Shown here one piece after another: positions 17,450 to 24,884 of a stretch of DNA of 47,100 nt. Origin of the DNA: JAYKHL01 sp035284865. Its GTDB lineage: Bacteria; Cyanobacteriota; Sericytochromatia; S15B-MN24; JAQBPE01. Location of the stretch: contig JAYKHL010000234.1 of the NCBI GenBank assembly GCA_035284865.1, positions 1-47,100 of the forward strand, in the 5' to 3' direction. Position numbers and translations under genes: made by a program. Numbering within the stretch: the stretch's first letter is position 1; the number at the start of each line of letters is the position of its first letter. Below the pieces are notes generated by a model. It made no database searches. It had not been told where the DNA came from and worked only from the letters and a program-made list of their open reading frames with translations.

Positions 17450-17522
17450 GGAAGCTTAGCTCAGCGGTCAGAGCAGGCCACTCATAATGGCTTGGTCGTG
17501 GGTTCGAACCCCACAGCTTCCA
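17450..17522 (+). tRNA. tRNA-Ile2 (anticodon CAU)
   Basis: The cloverleaf folds fully: acceptor GGAAGCT/AGCTTCC with discriminator A, D-arm GCTC/GAGC, anticodon stem GGCCA/TGGCT with loop CTCATAA, a five-base variable loop, and T-arm GTGGG-TTCGAAC-CCCAC, total 73 bases. No CCA is encoded. The CAU anticodon could mean Met or lysidine-modified Ile2. The body closely follows the Escherichia coli ileX type (AGAGCAGG...ACTCATAAT...GCTTGGTCG), and the three G:C pairs of initiator tRNA are absent, so Ile2 is preferred. Confidence 0.85.
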
Positions 17523-17574
17523 CTCGAGGCCGATGCCCGCCCGAGGCTTGTGTCGCAGCCCTGGTGACCGCACG

Positions 17575-18228
17575 ATGGGTGGCATGCGGTACAGGACCCG
17601 GAAATCAGCAGGGGAGGCGCTGGCAGCGGCGCTGGTGGGCCGGGTAGGCCCGAACGCCGTCGTCGTGGGGTTGCCGCGTGGCGGTTTGCCCGTTGCAGCC
17701 CCCGTGGCCCGGCGGCTCGGCGCCACGCTCGACGTGCGGGTGGTGCGCAAGATCGGGCTGCCCTGGGCGCCGGAGGTTGCGCTCGGGGCGGTCGCCTCGA
17801 CAGGGGACACGGTCTGGAACGCGCCCCTGGAGCCCGAGGTGCCAGCCCCAGAGCGGGAGAGGCTCAGGCAGGCAGCGTGGGCAGCCGCCCAAGAGCGCGA
17901 GGCGTATATTCGCGCCCTGCTACCCCCTACCGTGCTGACAGGCCGCCCGGTGGTGGTGGTGGACGACGGCGTGGCCACCGGGATGACCATGCGGGCGGCG
18001 CTCGCTTGCGTGCGCCGAGAGCACCCCGCTCGGCTGCTCGTGGCCGCCCCGGTGATGGCTCCGGGGGTGCCCGCAGAGCTGGGTCGCCATGCAGACGAGG
18101 TGGTCGCCCTGGCGGTGCCGGCGGGCTTCACGGCGGTGGGGGCCCACTACGATGACTTCCCACAGCTGACGGACGCCGAGGTACGCGCCGTGCTCGCTTC
18201 CTGGCAACCAGGCAGCACCGCGGGCTGA
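17575..18228 (+). CDS. Phosphoribosyltransferase-fold protein (COG1926-like)
   Basis: The 217-residue protein has a type I phosphoribosyltransferase domain. The PRPP-binding motif VVVVDDGVATGMTM lies at about residues 126-139, an upstream flexible-loop region follows VVRKIGLPWAPEVALG, and the N-terminus has the strand VVVGLPRGGLPVA. Members of this group often lie near or are fused to dienelactone hydrolases, and their substrate is not established. The ATG at 17575 follows GGTGA; ATG at 17584 is the alternative. It follows the tRNA by 52 bases and may be read through from the tRNA promoter. Confidence 0.85.
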   Translation: MGGMRYRTRKSAGEALAAALVGRVGPNAVVVGLPRGGLPVAAPVARRLGATLDVRVVRKIGLPWAPEVALGAVASTGDTVWNAPLEPEVPAPERERLRQAAWAAAQEREAYIRALLPPTVLTGRPVVVVDDGVATGMTMRAALACVRREHPARLLVAAPVMAPGVPAELGRHADEVVALAVPAGFTAVGAHYDDFPQLTDAEVRAVLASWQPGSTAG

Positions 18229-18236
18229 TGCAAGAA

Positions 18237-18262
18237 GGCCAGCCACAAGGCTGCGGCTGGCC
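18237..18262. terminator. Bidirectional hairpin terminator
   Basis: A perfect eight-base stem GGCCAGCC/GGCTGGCC with a ten-base loop sits between convergent genes. On the minus strand it is followed by TTCTTG, a weak U-rich tail. Confidence 0.5.
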
Positions 18263-18296
18263 CGAACGAACGGCCTGTGCCCCGTCGGGCTCGGCG

Positions 18297-18689
18297 TCAC
18301 TCCTCGGCGCCGGCCTCTTCCGTCGACTCCGCGGGGCTCTCCTCCGCTGCGGCCTTGGCACGGGCACCCGCGCGGCCTCTCCGTGCAGGCAGGACGGTGG
18401 AGAGGCTGATCGGCTGGGGCTTGGGGGGGTTCAACAGGCGCTCCACCTGGTCGAGCAGGGCCTGCTTCTGCTTGTCGAGGGCCGTCATTCCCCCATCTCG
18501 CAGGGCCTGGATCTCGAAGCTCGCAAAGTAGGACGTTTGCAGAGCCTTGCCATCCCGAATGATGGTCAGCGAGCCGCGGTCAGCCCCCGAGTAGTGATAC
18601 TCTGCGGTCGCATTGACCTCCTGAAGCGCGGCGTCCAGGGCCTCCTTCAGCAGCTTCAACACGTCCACGCTGGTGGCCTCGCGTGCCAT
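18297..18689 (-). CDS. Small unknown protein, last gene of the signalling operon
   Basis: I recognise no family for this 130-residue protein. Residues 1-90 alternate helix and strand (VDVLKLLKEALDAALQEV, then a hairpin SLTIIRDGKALQTSYFASF) and a second charged helix precedes LLNPPKP. The last 35 residues are Arg-rich then Ala/Glu-rich and probably disordered. AGGAGG lies six bases before the ATG. It is 48 bases downstream of the GAF histidine kinase and is probably co-transcribed. It could be a small partner of the kinase, but nothing in the sequence proves this. Confidence 0.7.
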   Translation of the reverse strand: MAREATSVDVLKLLKEALDAALQEVNATAEYHYSGADRGSLTIIRDGKALQTSYFASFEIQALRDGGMTALDKQKQALLDQVERLLNPPKPQPISLSTVLPARRGRAGARAKAAAEESPAESTEEAGAEE

Positions 18690-18737
18690 GGGGATCCTCC
18701 TTGTTGAACCGGCCCGCAAGCGGCGAACCAGTGGGGG

Positions 18738-20843
18738 TCAGCCGGGCGTGCCCTCTCCGGAGACACCGGAGATCGGCAGGCGTATCGTGAAGGTGGACCC
18801 GGCGCCGACCTGGCTGGACACCTCGATGCGGCCGCGGTGTCGCTCGACGACCGAGTAGGCCGTGGTGAGCCCGAGGCCGGTGCCCTCGCCAATGGGCCGG
18901 GTGGTGAAGAACGGGTCGAAGATCTTGGAGAGGTGCTCGGGCGGGATGCCGACGCCCGTGTCGCTGACACGCAGCACGATCTCCTCTCCTTCCGTGGCCA
19001 GGCGGACGCTGACCGTCCCCGGCGCCGTCAGGGCCTGACACGCGTTGGTCAGCAACGCCAGGAAGGCCTGATTGAGTTGCTTCCCGAAGGCGTTCAGCTG
19101 AGGAACGGGCTCGACCTCGAGCTCGAAGGTGACGCGCTCGCCAAACCTGCCCTGCACCACCGAGATGGTGCTCTCGACGCCCTCCTTGAGGTCCGTGGGC
19201 TTGAGCTCGGCCTCGTCATGCCCGGAGAAGGTCTTGAGGTCTGCCACGATCTTCTGGCAACGTACGGTGCCCTTGAGCACGCTGTCGATCGTCTTGGTGA
19301 TGTCGTCCTGCAGATAGTCGAAGTCGATGTCCTGCTTGCGCTCGGCGATTTCGGGGTCGCTGGGCAGCTTCCGCCCGTACAGCTCGATGAGGCCAAACAG
19401 GTCCTGGGCGTAGTTGCGGAAGACCTTGGTGTTGCCGTGGATGAAGTTCAAGGGGTTGTTGAGCTCGTGCGCGACACCGGCAACCATCTGGCCGAGCGAA
19501 GACATCTTCTCGGCCTGCACCAGCTGCCCTTGCGTCTTGCGAAGCTCTTGCAGGGTGGACTCGAGTTCGGCCGTCCGCAGCCGGACGTTCTCCTCGAGGC
19601 CCGCGTTGAGGTCCTGGATGGTCCGGTGGGCACGGGCGTTGGCCAGGGCAAGGCTGACCTGGCCGGCGAGCCCCTCGAGCACCGAGAGGTCGGTGGGGCC
19701 AAAGGTGCGAGCGACGCTCTGAGAGCTGACGTACAGGACGCCGTACGGCCGCTCCCCCGCCAGCAGCGGCACGCACATGATCGACCGCAGCCGAAGGTTC
19801 ATGATGCTGTGCTTGGTGGCAAAGCGCTCGTCCTCCTGGGTGTCGATGAGGGCGATCGGCTTGTGCTTGTCGAGCACCTGCTGGATGACGCTCTGGCTCA
19901 CCTGCAGCTCCGGCACCGCGGCGCCCGACCGGTCCATGGTGGCGAGCCGCTCCGTGCCCCAGAACACGGCCCCCTGCTCGGCCTCCGAGACGTCGAGCGC
20001 GTGGCGGAGCACCTTGCCGAGGATGGCGTTGAGGTCGAGCGTCGAGGAGACGGCCCGGGCGAGGTCGTTGAGGCGCTCCAGGTGGTGCTTGTTCTCCTCG
20101 ATGCGCCGGACGCGCGCATCGCCGGCCACCGCGGCCGCCCAGTGAGGCTTCAGCGCAAGGGCCTGCTCGACGCGCAGGGCCACCTCGGGGCCTTCCAGCC
20201 ACAGGCAGGCACACACCCGACCCTCCGCCACCAGCGGCACGGCGAGGCCCAGGCGGCCGTCGGTGCGGAGCTCGATGGGCTCCCGCTCGTGCCGTGCGCG
20301 CTCCAGCGTCAGGCGGGCGCTGTCGGTCACCTCCCCGGCGTCCCCGCTCATCACGACGAGGGGCTCCTCCCGTCCCTCGTCCCCAAGCGGCTGAAAGCAC
20401 ACCCGCTCGGCGCCCACGTGGGACCGGGTCCAGGCAAGCATCGCCTGCAGCCGCTCCCCCTCCAGGAGGTCCCCCATCGCCAGGGCCCGCGCCCAGCCCT
20501 CGTCGGGGCCATCAGCGGTGCCCTGCGCCGCAGGCGCCTCACCCGGCTCCGCATGAAGCTCCAGCGTCATGAACAGGTAGCCCTGCTCAGTCAGGCCAAG
20601 GTCATAGACCTCCCAGCCCCCGAGCTCGACGATGCCAGGGGTCCGACGAAACTCAGTCTTGAAGCGATGAAGCCGGGGGGGGGCGAGCGGGTGATCCGCG
20701 TCGAGAATCTTGAGCCAGACAGGGCGCTGCCGAAGGTGATCGATGGCCCTGTAGGTGTTGCCCATTCCCCCCTCGGCGATCGTCTCGACCAGCTCGAAGC
20801 GGTTGTTGATCAGCTGCTGTGGGGTGGTGGAGTTTCCGAACAC
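18738..20843 (-). CDS. Histidine kinase with Ser/Thr-kinase N-lobe remnant and GAF domain
   Basis: This 701-residue cytoplasmic sensor kinase has an odd front. Residues 14-98 look like the N-lobe of a Hanks-type protein kinase: the glycine loop AEGGMGNTY, lysine 45 in VWLKIL, and the hinge-like FMTLEL. No HRD or DFG motif follows, so it cannot phosphorylate by that fold. One probable and one weak GAF region (about 115-255 and 270-420) precede a coiled coil, then HisKA with His459 in VAHELNNPLNF and a HATPase domain (DTGVGI, FFTTRPIGEGTGLGL). The core resembles cyanobacterial and myxobacterial kinases. The GTG at 20843 is chosen because GAAGGA lies six bases upstream. Confidence 0.88.
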   Translation of the reverse strand: MFGNSTTPQQLINNRFELVETIAEGGMGNTYRAIDHLRQRPVWLKILDADHPLAPPRLHRFKTEFRRTPGIVELGGWEVYDLGLTEQGYLFMTLELHAEPGEAPAAQGTADGPDEGWARALAMGDLLEGERLQAMLAWTRSHVGAERVCFQPLGDEGREEPLVVMSGDAGEVTDSARLTLERARHEREPIELRTDGRLGLAVPLVAEGRVCACLWLEGPEVALRVEQALALKPHWAAAVAGDARVRRIEENKHHLERLNDLARAVSSTLDLNAILGKVLRHALDVSEAEQGAVFWGTERLATMDRSGAAVPELQVSQSVIQQVLDKHKPIALIDTQEDERFATKHSIMNLRLRSIMCVPLLAGERPYGVLYVSSQSVARTFGPTDLSVLEGLAGQVSLALANARAHRTIQDLNAGLEENVRLRTAELESTLQELRKTQGQLVQAEKMSSLGQMVAGVAHELNNPLNFIHGNTKVFRNYAQDLFGLIELYGRKLPSDPEIAERKQDIDFDYLQDDITKTIDSVLKGTVRCQKIVADLKTFSGHDEAELKPTDLKEGVESTISVVQGRFGERVTFELEVEPVPQLNAFGKQLNQAFLALLTNACQALTAPGTVSVRLATEGEEIVLRVSDTGVGIPPEHLSKIFDPFFTTRPIGEGTGLGLTTAYSVVERHRGRIEVSSQVGAGSTFTIRLPISGVSGEGTPG

Positions 20844-20975
20844 AGCCAGTCCTTCGTGCCCCCGGAACAAGCGTGGGGCCACCCGAAGAGGCCGCGCGCA
20901 ACCTGAGCTTGAAATCTGCCAGATGCCTGATCATACCCGATTGCCGGCCACGCTGCACCCGCGGCCGGCCGGGGC

Positions 20976-21827
20976 CTACAACTCGTAAGGTGACACCGGA
21001 TCATCAGCCAGCGCCGGATCACACTCCAGCGGCAGCACGACCCGGAACGTGGTGCCGACGCCAGGGGTGGACTCGACCTCCAACCGACCGCCGTGCTTCT
21101 CCACGATGCGCTTGCTGATGGGCAGGCCCAGGCCCGTGCCCTGGTCGGGCCCCTTGGTGGAGAAGTATGGCTCGAAGATGCGCGGCAGCACGTCTGGCCC
21201 GATCCCGACCCCCGTGTCGCTCACCTCGACCAGCACGCCCCCGTCCTGTCGCCCCCCGCGCAGGGAGAGCGTGCCCTTGTCCTGAATGGCCTGACAGCCA
21301 TTCACGATGAGATTCATGAAGACCTGCTGAAGGTGCCCGCTGACCCCCACGATGGGCACCAGGGCGTCCAGCTCGAGCCCGAACTCGATGCGGCCTCGGT
21401 AAGACGTCTGGATGAGGCGCACCGTGGACGCGAGCAGGCGTCGCAGGTCCACGGGGCCGACCTCATAGTGGTTGGTGATGGAGAAGCGCCGCAGCTCGTC
21501 CACGAGGCCGCGGGCGCGCGAGGCCCCCTCCCGGCAGCTCAGCAGGACGCGCGCCAGGTCCTGCTGAAGGTAAGCGTAGTCCACCTCCTCGACGTACTTC
21601 TCGATCTCCTCGGCGCTTGCGCCGGACCGGTACAGCGCGTTGAGGTGGGCCATCTGGCCGACGTACTCCTCGAGCACCTGCAGGTTCGCACCCACCAGGG
21701 TCAGGGGGTTGTTGAGCTCATGGATGACCCCGGCCACGAGCTGGCCGAGGCTCTGGAGGCGCTCGGTCTGGGCAAGCCGGTGGGCCTTGTCGGGAGCAGA
21801 AGGCGTGTTCATGGCGTCAATCCCCAT
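20976..21827 (-). CDS. Short cytoplasmic histidine kinase
   Basis: The 283-residue kinase has no sensor domain: after about 15 residues it starts with HisKA (His36 in GVIHELNNPLTLV), followed by a helical insert and the HATPase domain (N box NLIVNGCQAI, DTGVGIG, YFSTKGPDQGTGLGL). Its input must come from a partner. The ATG lies three bases after the stop of the upstream response-regulator gene, so translation is probably coupled; ATG at 21812 is the alternative start. The next kinase gene begins 132 bases downstream. Confidence 0.9.
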   Translation of the reverse strand: MGIDAMNTPSAPDKAHRLAQTERLQSLGQLVAGVIHELNNPLTLVGANLQVLEEYVGQMAHLNALYRSGASAEEIEKYVEEVDYAYLQQDLARVLLSCREGASRARGLVDELRRFSITNHYEVGPVDLRRLLASTVRLIQTSYRGRIEFGLELDALVPIVGVSGHLQQVFMNLIVNGCQAIQDKGTLSLRGGRQDGGVLVEVSDTGVGIGPDVLPRIFEPYFSTKGPDQGTGLGLPISKRIVEKHGGRLEVESTPGVGTTFRVVLPLECDPALADDPVSPYEL

Positions 21828-21830
21828 CGG

Positions 21831-22820
21831 TCAACCCACACTTCGGAACGGCCGGCCAGCGCTTGCCTCGGCAAGGAGGCTGACGTAGGCGGAGCCCGGA
21901 GGCTCGGTGAGCAGCACCTCAGCTTCGAAGCGGCCGGACGGCACGGCCCGGGTCGCCGTGACCTTCCCCTGGAACGTGATGCCCACCTCGGCCCCCACCG
22001 CAGGGCTCAGGACGGTGGTCTGGATCGGCGTGTTGAAGCGAGGCTCCTCGTCGAGCCCCGCCAGGAGCACCCCCTGGCCGTGAAGCTGAGACACCATGGC
22101 CGACTTCAGCACCGAGCCCGGCACGAGGTACCGCCCCTGGTAGTTGACGGGGATCCGCAAGACCTCGGGCGGATCGGCCGTGCCCGGATCGCCCGCGGGA
22201 AAGGCCGCCAGGCCAGCCTCATTCTCCTCGTCGAGCAAGATGCGCTGGAACACCCGCTGCCCTCGGTCCAGCTCGAAGCTGATCGTCCCCATGCTGCCCA
22301 CGGGCGCGAGCCCGAAGAGGCGGCCGATGGTCCCGTCCCGCAGGCGCTGGGGCTCCTTGTCGAGGTACAGCGTGCCGTACTGGTCGATGAACCGCAGCCG
22401 GGCAACGATCCGCGTGGCCCCGAAGGCCACCTCGATCGGCTGGTTGACCAGCGGGGCCGGGCGCACGATGCCGGCCAGGTGCTTGAGCAACACGTTGACG
22501 TCGATCGGCTTGAACATGATCGCATCGGCCACGGCCCGGAACGTGTTGACCACGTGCGGCGCCGTCGTGTCGCGGGTCACGAGGATCACAGGGATGCGCC
22601 GGAACTGCGGGTTGCGCTTGAGCAGCAGCAACGTCTCGAGGCCGCTGGGCTCCGGCGTCTCCGCGTCCAGGATGATCGCCACAGGGCGCATGCTGTGGAC
22701 CAGTTGCAGGACCTTCTGGCCGGACTCGGCCGGGACAACCTCATAGCCCTCGTGCTGGAGGACGGCCGAGATCGATCGCCGGAACAGGTCGGACTTGTCG
22801 CCGAGGATCAGCTTGGGCAT
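21831..22820 (-). CDS. Response regulator with PilZ-like C-terminal output region
   Basis: The 329-residue protein has a receiver domain at residues 1-120 (acidic pocket around Asp8, phospho-acceptor Asp52 in IILDAETPEPSG, Lys104 in MFKP). About 200 residues follow with a beta-rich pattern. A possible PilZ-like barrel is suggested by RIPVNYQGRYLVPG and GQGVLLAGLDEEP, but the canonical RxxxR and DxSxxG residues are not intact, so c-di-GMP binding is doubtful. The ATG overlaps the end of the HD-GYP regulator gene by 13 bases and the stop is three bases before the kinase gene. Confidence 0.8.
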   Translation of the reverse strand: MPKLILGDKSDLFRRSISAVLQHEGYEVVPAESGQKVLQLVHSMRPVAIILDAETPEPSGLETLLLLKRNPQFRRIPVILVTRDTTAPHVVNTFRAVADAIMFKPIDVNVLLKHLAGIVRPAPLVNQPIEVAFGATRIVARLRFIDQYGTLYLDKEPQRLRDGTIGRLFGLAPVGSMGTISFELDRGQRVFQRILLDEENEAGLAAFPAGDPGTADPPEVLRIPVNYQGRYLVPGSVLKSAMVSQLHGQGVLLAGLDEEPRFNTPIQTTVLSPAVGAEVGITFQGKVTATRAVPSGRFEAEVLLTEPPGSAYVSLLAEASAGRPFRSVG

Positions 22821-23809
22821 GAGGCGAGATCCGGGTTGGCCGCCAGCAGGGCAGCGAACTGGTCCACGAGCTCCGGATCGAGCCGCGAGCCTTTCAGCGA
22901 GGACAGGGCGGCGAGGGCAGCCTCGGAGGCGGGGCCATCCCCGCCCGGCGCCCCTTGGAGGTGCTCCTCGAAGGCGATGGCAACCTGCAAGATGCGGGCC
23001 AGCTGGGGGATGGCCGGCCCCGCCAGCCCGCGGGGGCCCGACCCATCGAAGCGCTCGGAGAGCAGGCCGCACACCGGGGTGGCCTTGACAAAGAACGGCA
23101 GGGGCAGCAGCAGCTCCTCGGTGGCGCCCTCCGCGGCTGCCAGCGCCTCCCGGCCGTCTGCATCCAGCGCCTCCACGGGGGTGTTCAGCAGCGCATCCGG
23201 GAGCACGAGGGTCCCCAGCTGGTACAGGTGGGCGGCAGCCTCGAGCTGGGTCATCTCCTCCCCAAACAGGCGCAGCTCGCGTGCGAGTGCGCTCGCATAA
23301 TCCTTCACGCGCGCCGCCCGCCCCCGGCGTGCGAGCACCCGTTGCTCGAGGCTGCTGACAATGTTCGAGAAGGCAGACAGCACCATCGCCTCGTCGTTGC
23401 GGTACTCCGCCAGCATCCGGCGGTTGTCGAGCGTCAGCTGGTACGACTCCAGCGACCGCCGCACGACCAGCTTGAGTTCGTCGGGGTCCCAGGGCTTGGC
23501 GATGTACTGGTAGATGTGCCCGGCGTTGATGGCCTGGATGATGTCCTTGACGTCGGAGTAGGCCGTCAACAGGATCCGCACCTGGTCGGGGTTTCGCAGG
23601 TAAGCCGCGCCGAGCAGCTCAGCACCCGTCATGTTGGGCATGCGCTGGTCCGAGATGATCATGTCAACGTCCATGCCCTCAAGGAACTCGAGCGCCTCCG
23701 CCCCCGAGTTGGCCGAGAACACGTTGTGCTCCCGACGCAGCACGCGCTCGAGCAAGAGGAGGTTGTCGGGCTCGTCGTCGACCACAAGAATGGAATATTT
23801 CTTTGACAC
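22808..23809 (-). CDS. Response regulator with degenerate HD-GYP domain
   Basis: The 333-residue protein has a complete RpfG-like receiver (Asp10, Asp11, phospho-acceptor Asp54 in IISDQRMP, Lys105 in AKPWDPDEL). The C-terminal part follows the HD-GYP layout but lacks the metal ligands: the HD motif, normally LHDIG, reads LYQLG (195-199), and the HHExxDGSGYP block reads SERFDGSGPRG (251-261). The downstream PQLARILQVA matches the family. It is therefore probably not an active c-di-GMP phosphodiesterase. The GTG start is supported by AGGAG six bases upstream; the open frame further upstream is not protein-like. It is first in a signalling operon. Confidence 0.85.
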   Translation of the reverse strand: MSKKYSILVVDDEPDNLLLLERVLRREHNVFSANSGAEALEFLEGMDVDMIISDQRMPNMTGAELLGAAYLRNPDQVRILLTAYSDVKDIIQAINAGHIYQYIAKPWDPDELKLVVRRSLESYQLTLDNRRMLAEYRNDEAMVLSAFSNIVSSLEQRVLARRGRAARVKDYASALARELRLFGEEMTQLEAAAHLYQLGTLVLPDALLNTPVEALDADGREALAAAEGATEELLLPLPFFVKATPVCGLLSERFDGSGPRGLAGPAIPQLARILQVAIAFEEHLQGAPGGDGPASEAALAALSSLKGSRLDPELVDQFAALLAANPDLASCPS

Positions 23810-24051
23810 GAAAGCTCCTCGCAAAGTCGGCTCAGAAGTCCCCGCCAGGCTCCGTCTGGCTTCTCGGCAGGTGCCCGCCAGCATAGGGAAGGGCCTCGGG
23901 GGCGTCAAGCCGCTGGAACCCGGAGATGAGCTTGTGGAGTGCTTCTCGCCGTCCTGGCGGCTCTCTGCGGGATGCCGTATCATGCAGCATCGCCACGAGG
24001 CCGATTCCCCTATACCCAAACAACGCCCCAGGCATGGCGCGAGGACCCCAG

Positions 24052-24876
24052 ATGACCTCCCACATCCTCCCTGCGGACCCGATCCGACAGGCCTTCGAAG
24101 ACCGGACCCTGCTACGCGAGCCGGCCGTGCGGGAGGCCGTCGAGGCCACCGTGGCGGCGCTCGACCGGGGCGAGGTGCGCGTGGCCGAGAAGCGCGCAGG
24201 GACCTGGGAGGTGAACGAGTGGGTGAAGCAAGCCATTCTGCTTTATTTTGCCCTGAGACCCCTGGAGGGGCTGGAGGCAGGGGACCTCGCATTCCTGGAC
24301 AAGGTTCCCCCGAAGCGTGATCTGGCAGCCGCGGGCATTCGCGTGGTGCCTCCCGGGGTCGCTCGTTATGGCTCCTACCTGGAGCCGGGGTGTGTGCTGA
24401 TGCCCGGCTACGTCAACATCGGCGCTTGGGTGGGAGCTGGCACGATGGTGGACACGTGGGCGACGGTGGGCAGCTGTGCCCAGGTCGGTCGCAACGTCCA
24501 CCTGTCCGGGGGAGTGGGCCTCGGTGGGGTGCTCGAGCCGCCGGCGGCACGCCCCGTGATCATCGAGGACGGGGCCTTCATCGGCTCGCGCTGCGTCGTG
24601 GTGGAAGGGGTGCTGGTGGAGGAAGAGGCCGTGCTCGGCGCGGGGGTGGTGCTGACGAGCTCGACCCCCATCGTCGACGTGACGGGCGCAGAGCCACGCG
24701 TCACGAAGGGCAGGGTGCCTGCCCGCGCCGTGGTCATCCCGGGCACGATGCCCAAGGCCTTCCCGGCAGGCACGTACCAGGTGCCGTGTGCCCTGCTGAT
24801 CGGCCACCGGCAGGCGAGCACCGACCGCAAGACCAGCCTCAACGAGGTGCTTCGCACCTTCGACGTCCCCGTGTGA
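24052..24876 (+). CDS. dapD: Tetrahydrodipicolinate N-succinyltransferase
   Basis: DapD succinylates tetrahydrodipicolinate in the succinylase branch of lysine and meso-diaminopimelate synthesis. The 274-residue protein starts with a helical domain (residues 1-85, including WEVNEWVKQAILLYF), then left-handed beta-helix hexapeptide repeats (VNIGAWVGAGTMVDTWATVG, IEDGAFIGSRCVVVEG) and the C-terminal domain ending LRTFDVPV. This is the classic E. coli-type length. GAGGA lies six bases before the ATG. A TATCAT about 69 bases upstream may be its -10. It begins the cluster dapD-dapE-fdx-dapC. Confidence 0.95.
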   Translation: MTSHILPADPIRQAFEDRTLLREPAVREAVEATVAALDRGEVRVAEKRAGTWEVNEWVKQAILLYFALRPLEGLEAGDLAFLDKVPPKRDLAAAGIRVVPPGVARYGSYLEPGCVLMPGYVNIGAWVGAGTMVDTWATVGSCAQVGRNVHLSGGVGLGGVLEPPAARPVIIEDGAFIGSRCVVVEGVLVEEEAVLGAGVVLTSSTPIVDVTGAEPRVTKGRVPARAVVIPGTMPKAFPAGTYQVPCALLIGHRQASTDRKTSLNEVLRTFDVPV

Positions 24877-24884
24877 GGGCCTCG

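Noticed and set aside
17450..17522. Initiator or elongator tRNA-Met
   Set aside because: The anticodon stem lacks the three consecutive G:C pairs of initiators, and the body matches the Ile2 (lysidine) type better than elongator Met. Some doubt remains until tilS-identity scoring is done.
17450..18228. tRNA as an integration site for a mobile element
   Set aside because: No integrase gene or repeated tRNA 3' end is visible downstream; an ordinary phosphoribosyltransferase gene follows.
18837..20906. A 689-codon open frame on the plus strand opposite the GAF histidine kinase gene
   Set aside because: It is antisense to a gene with unmistakable domains, has no recognisable motif, and such frames are expected where high G+C at third positions removes stop codons.
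21093..23300. A 735-codon plus-strand open frame opposite the response regulators and short kinase
   Set aside because: It is antisense to three overlapping, conserved signalling genes.
23810..24292. N-terminal extension of the HD-GYP-like regulator
   Set aside because: It is Arg/Pro/Ser-rich, antisense to the start of dapD, and the GTG at 23809 has a strong ribosome site directly before the receiver domain.
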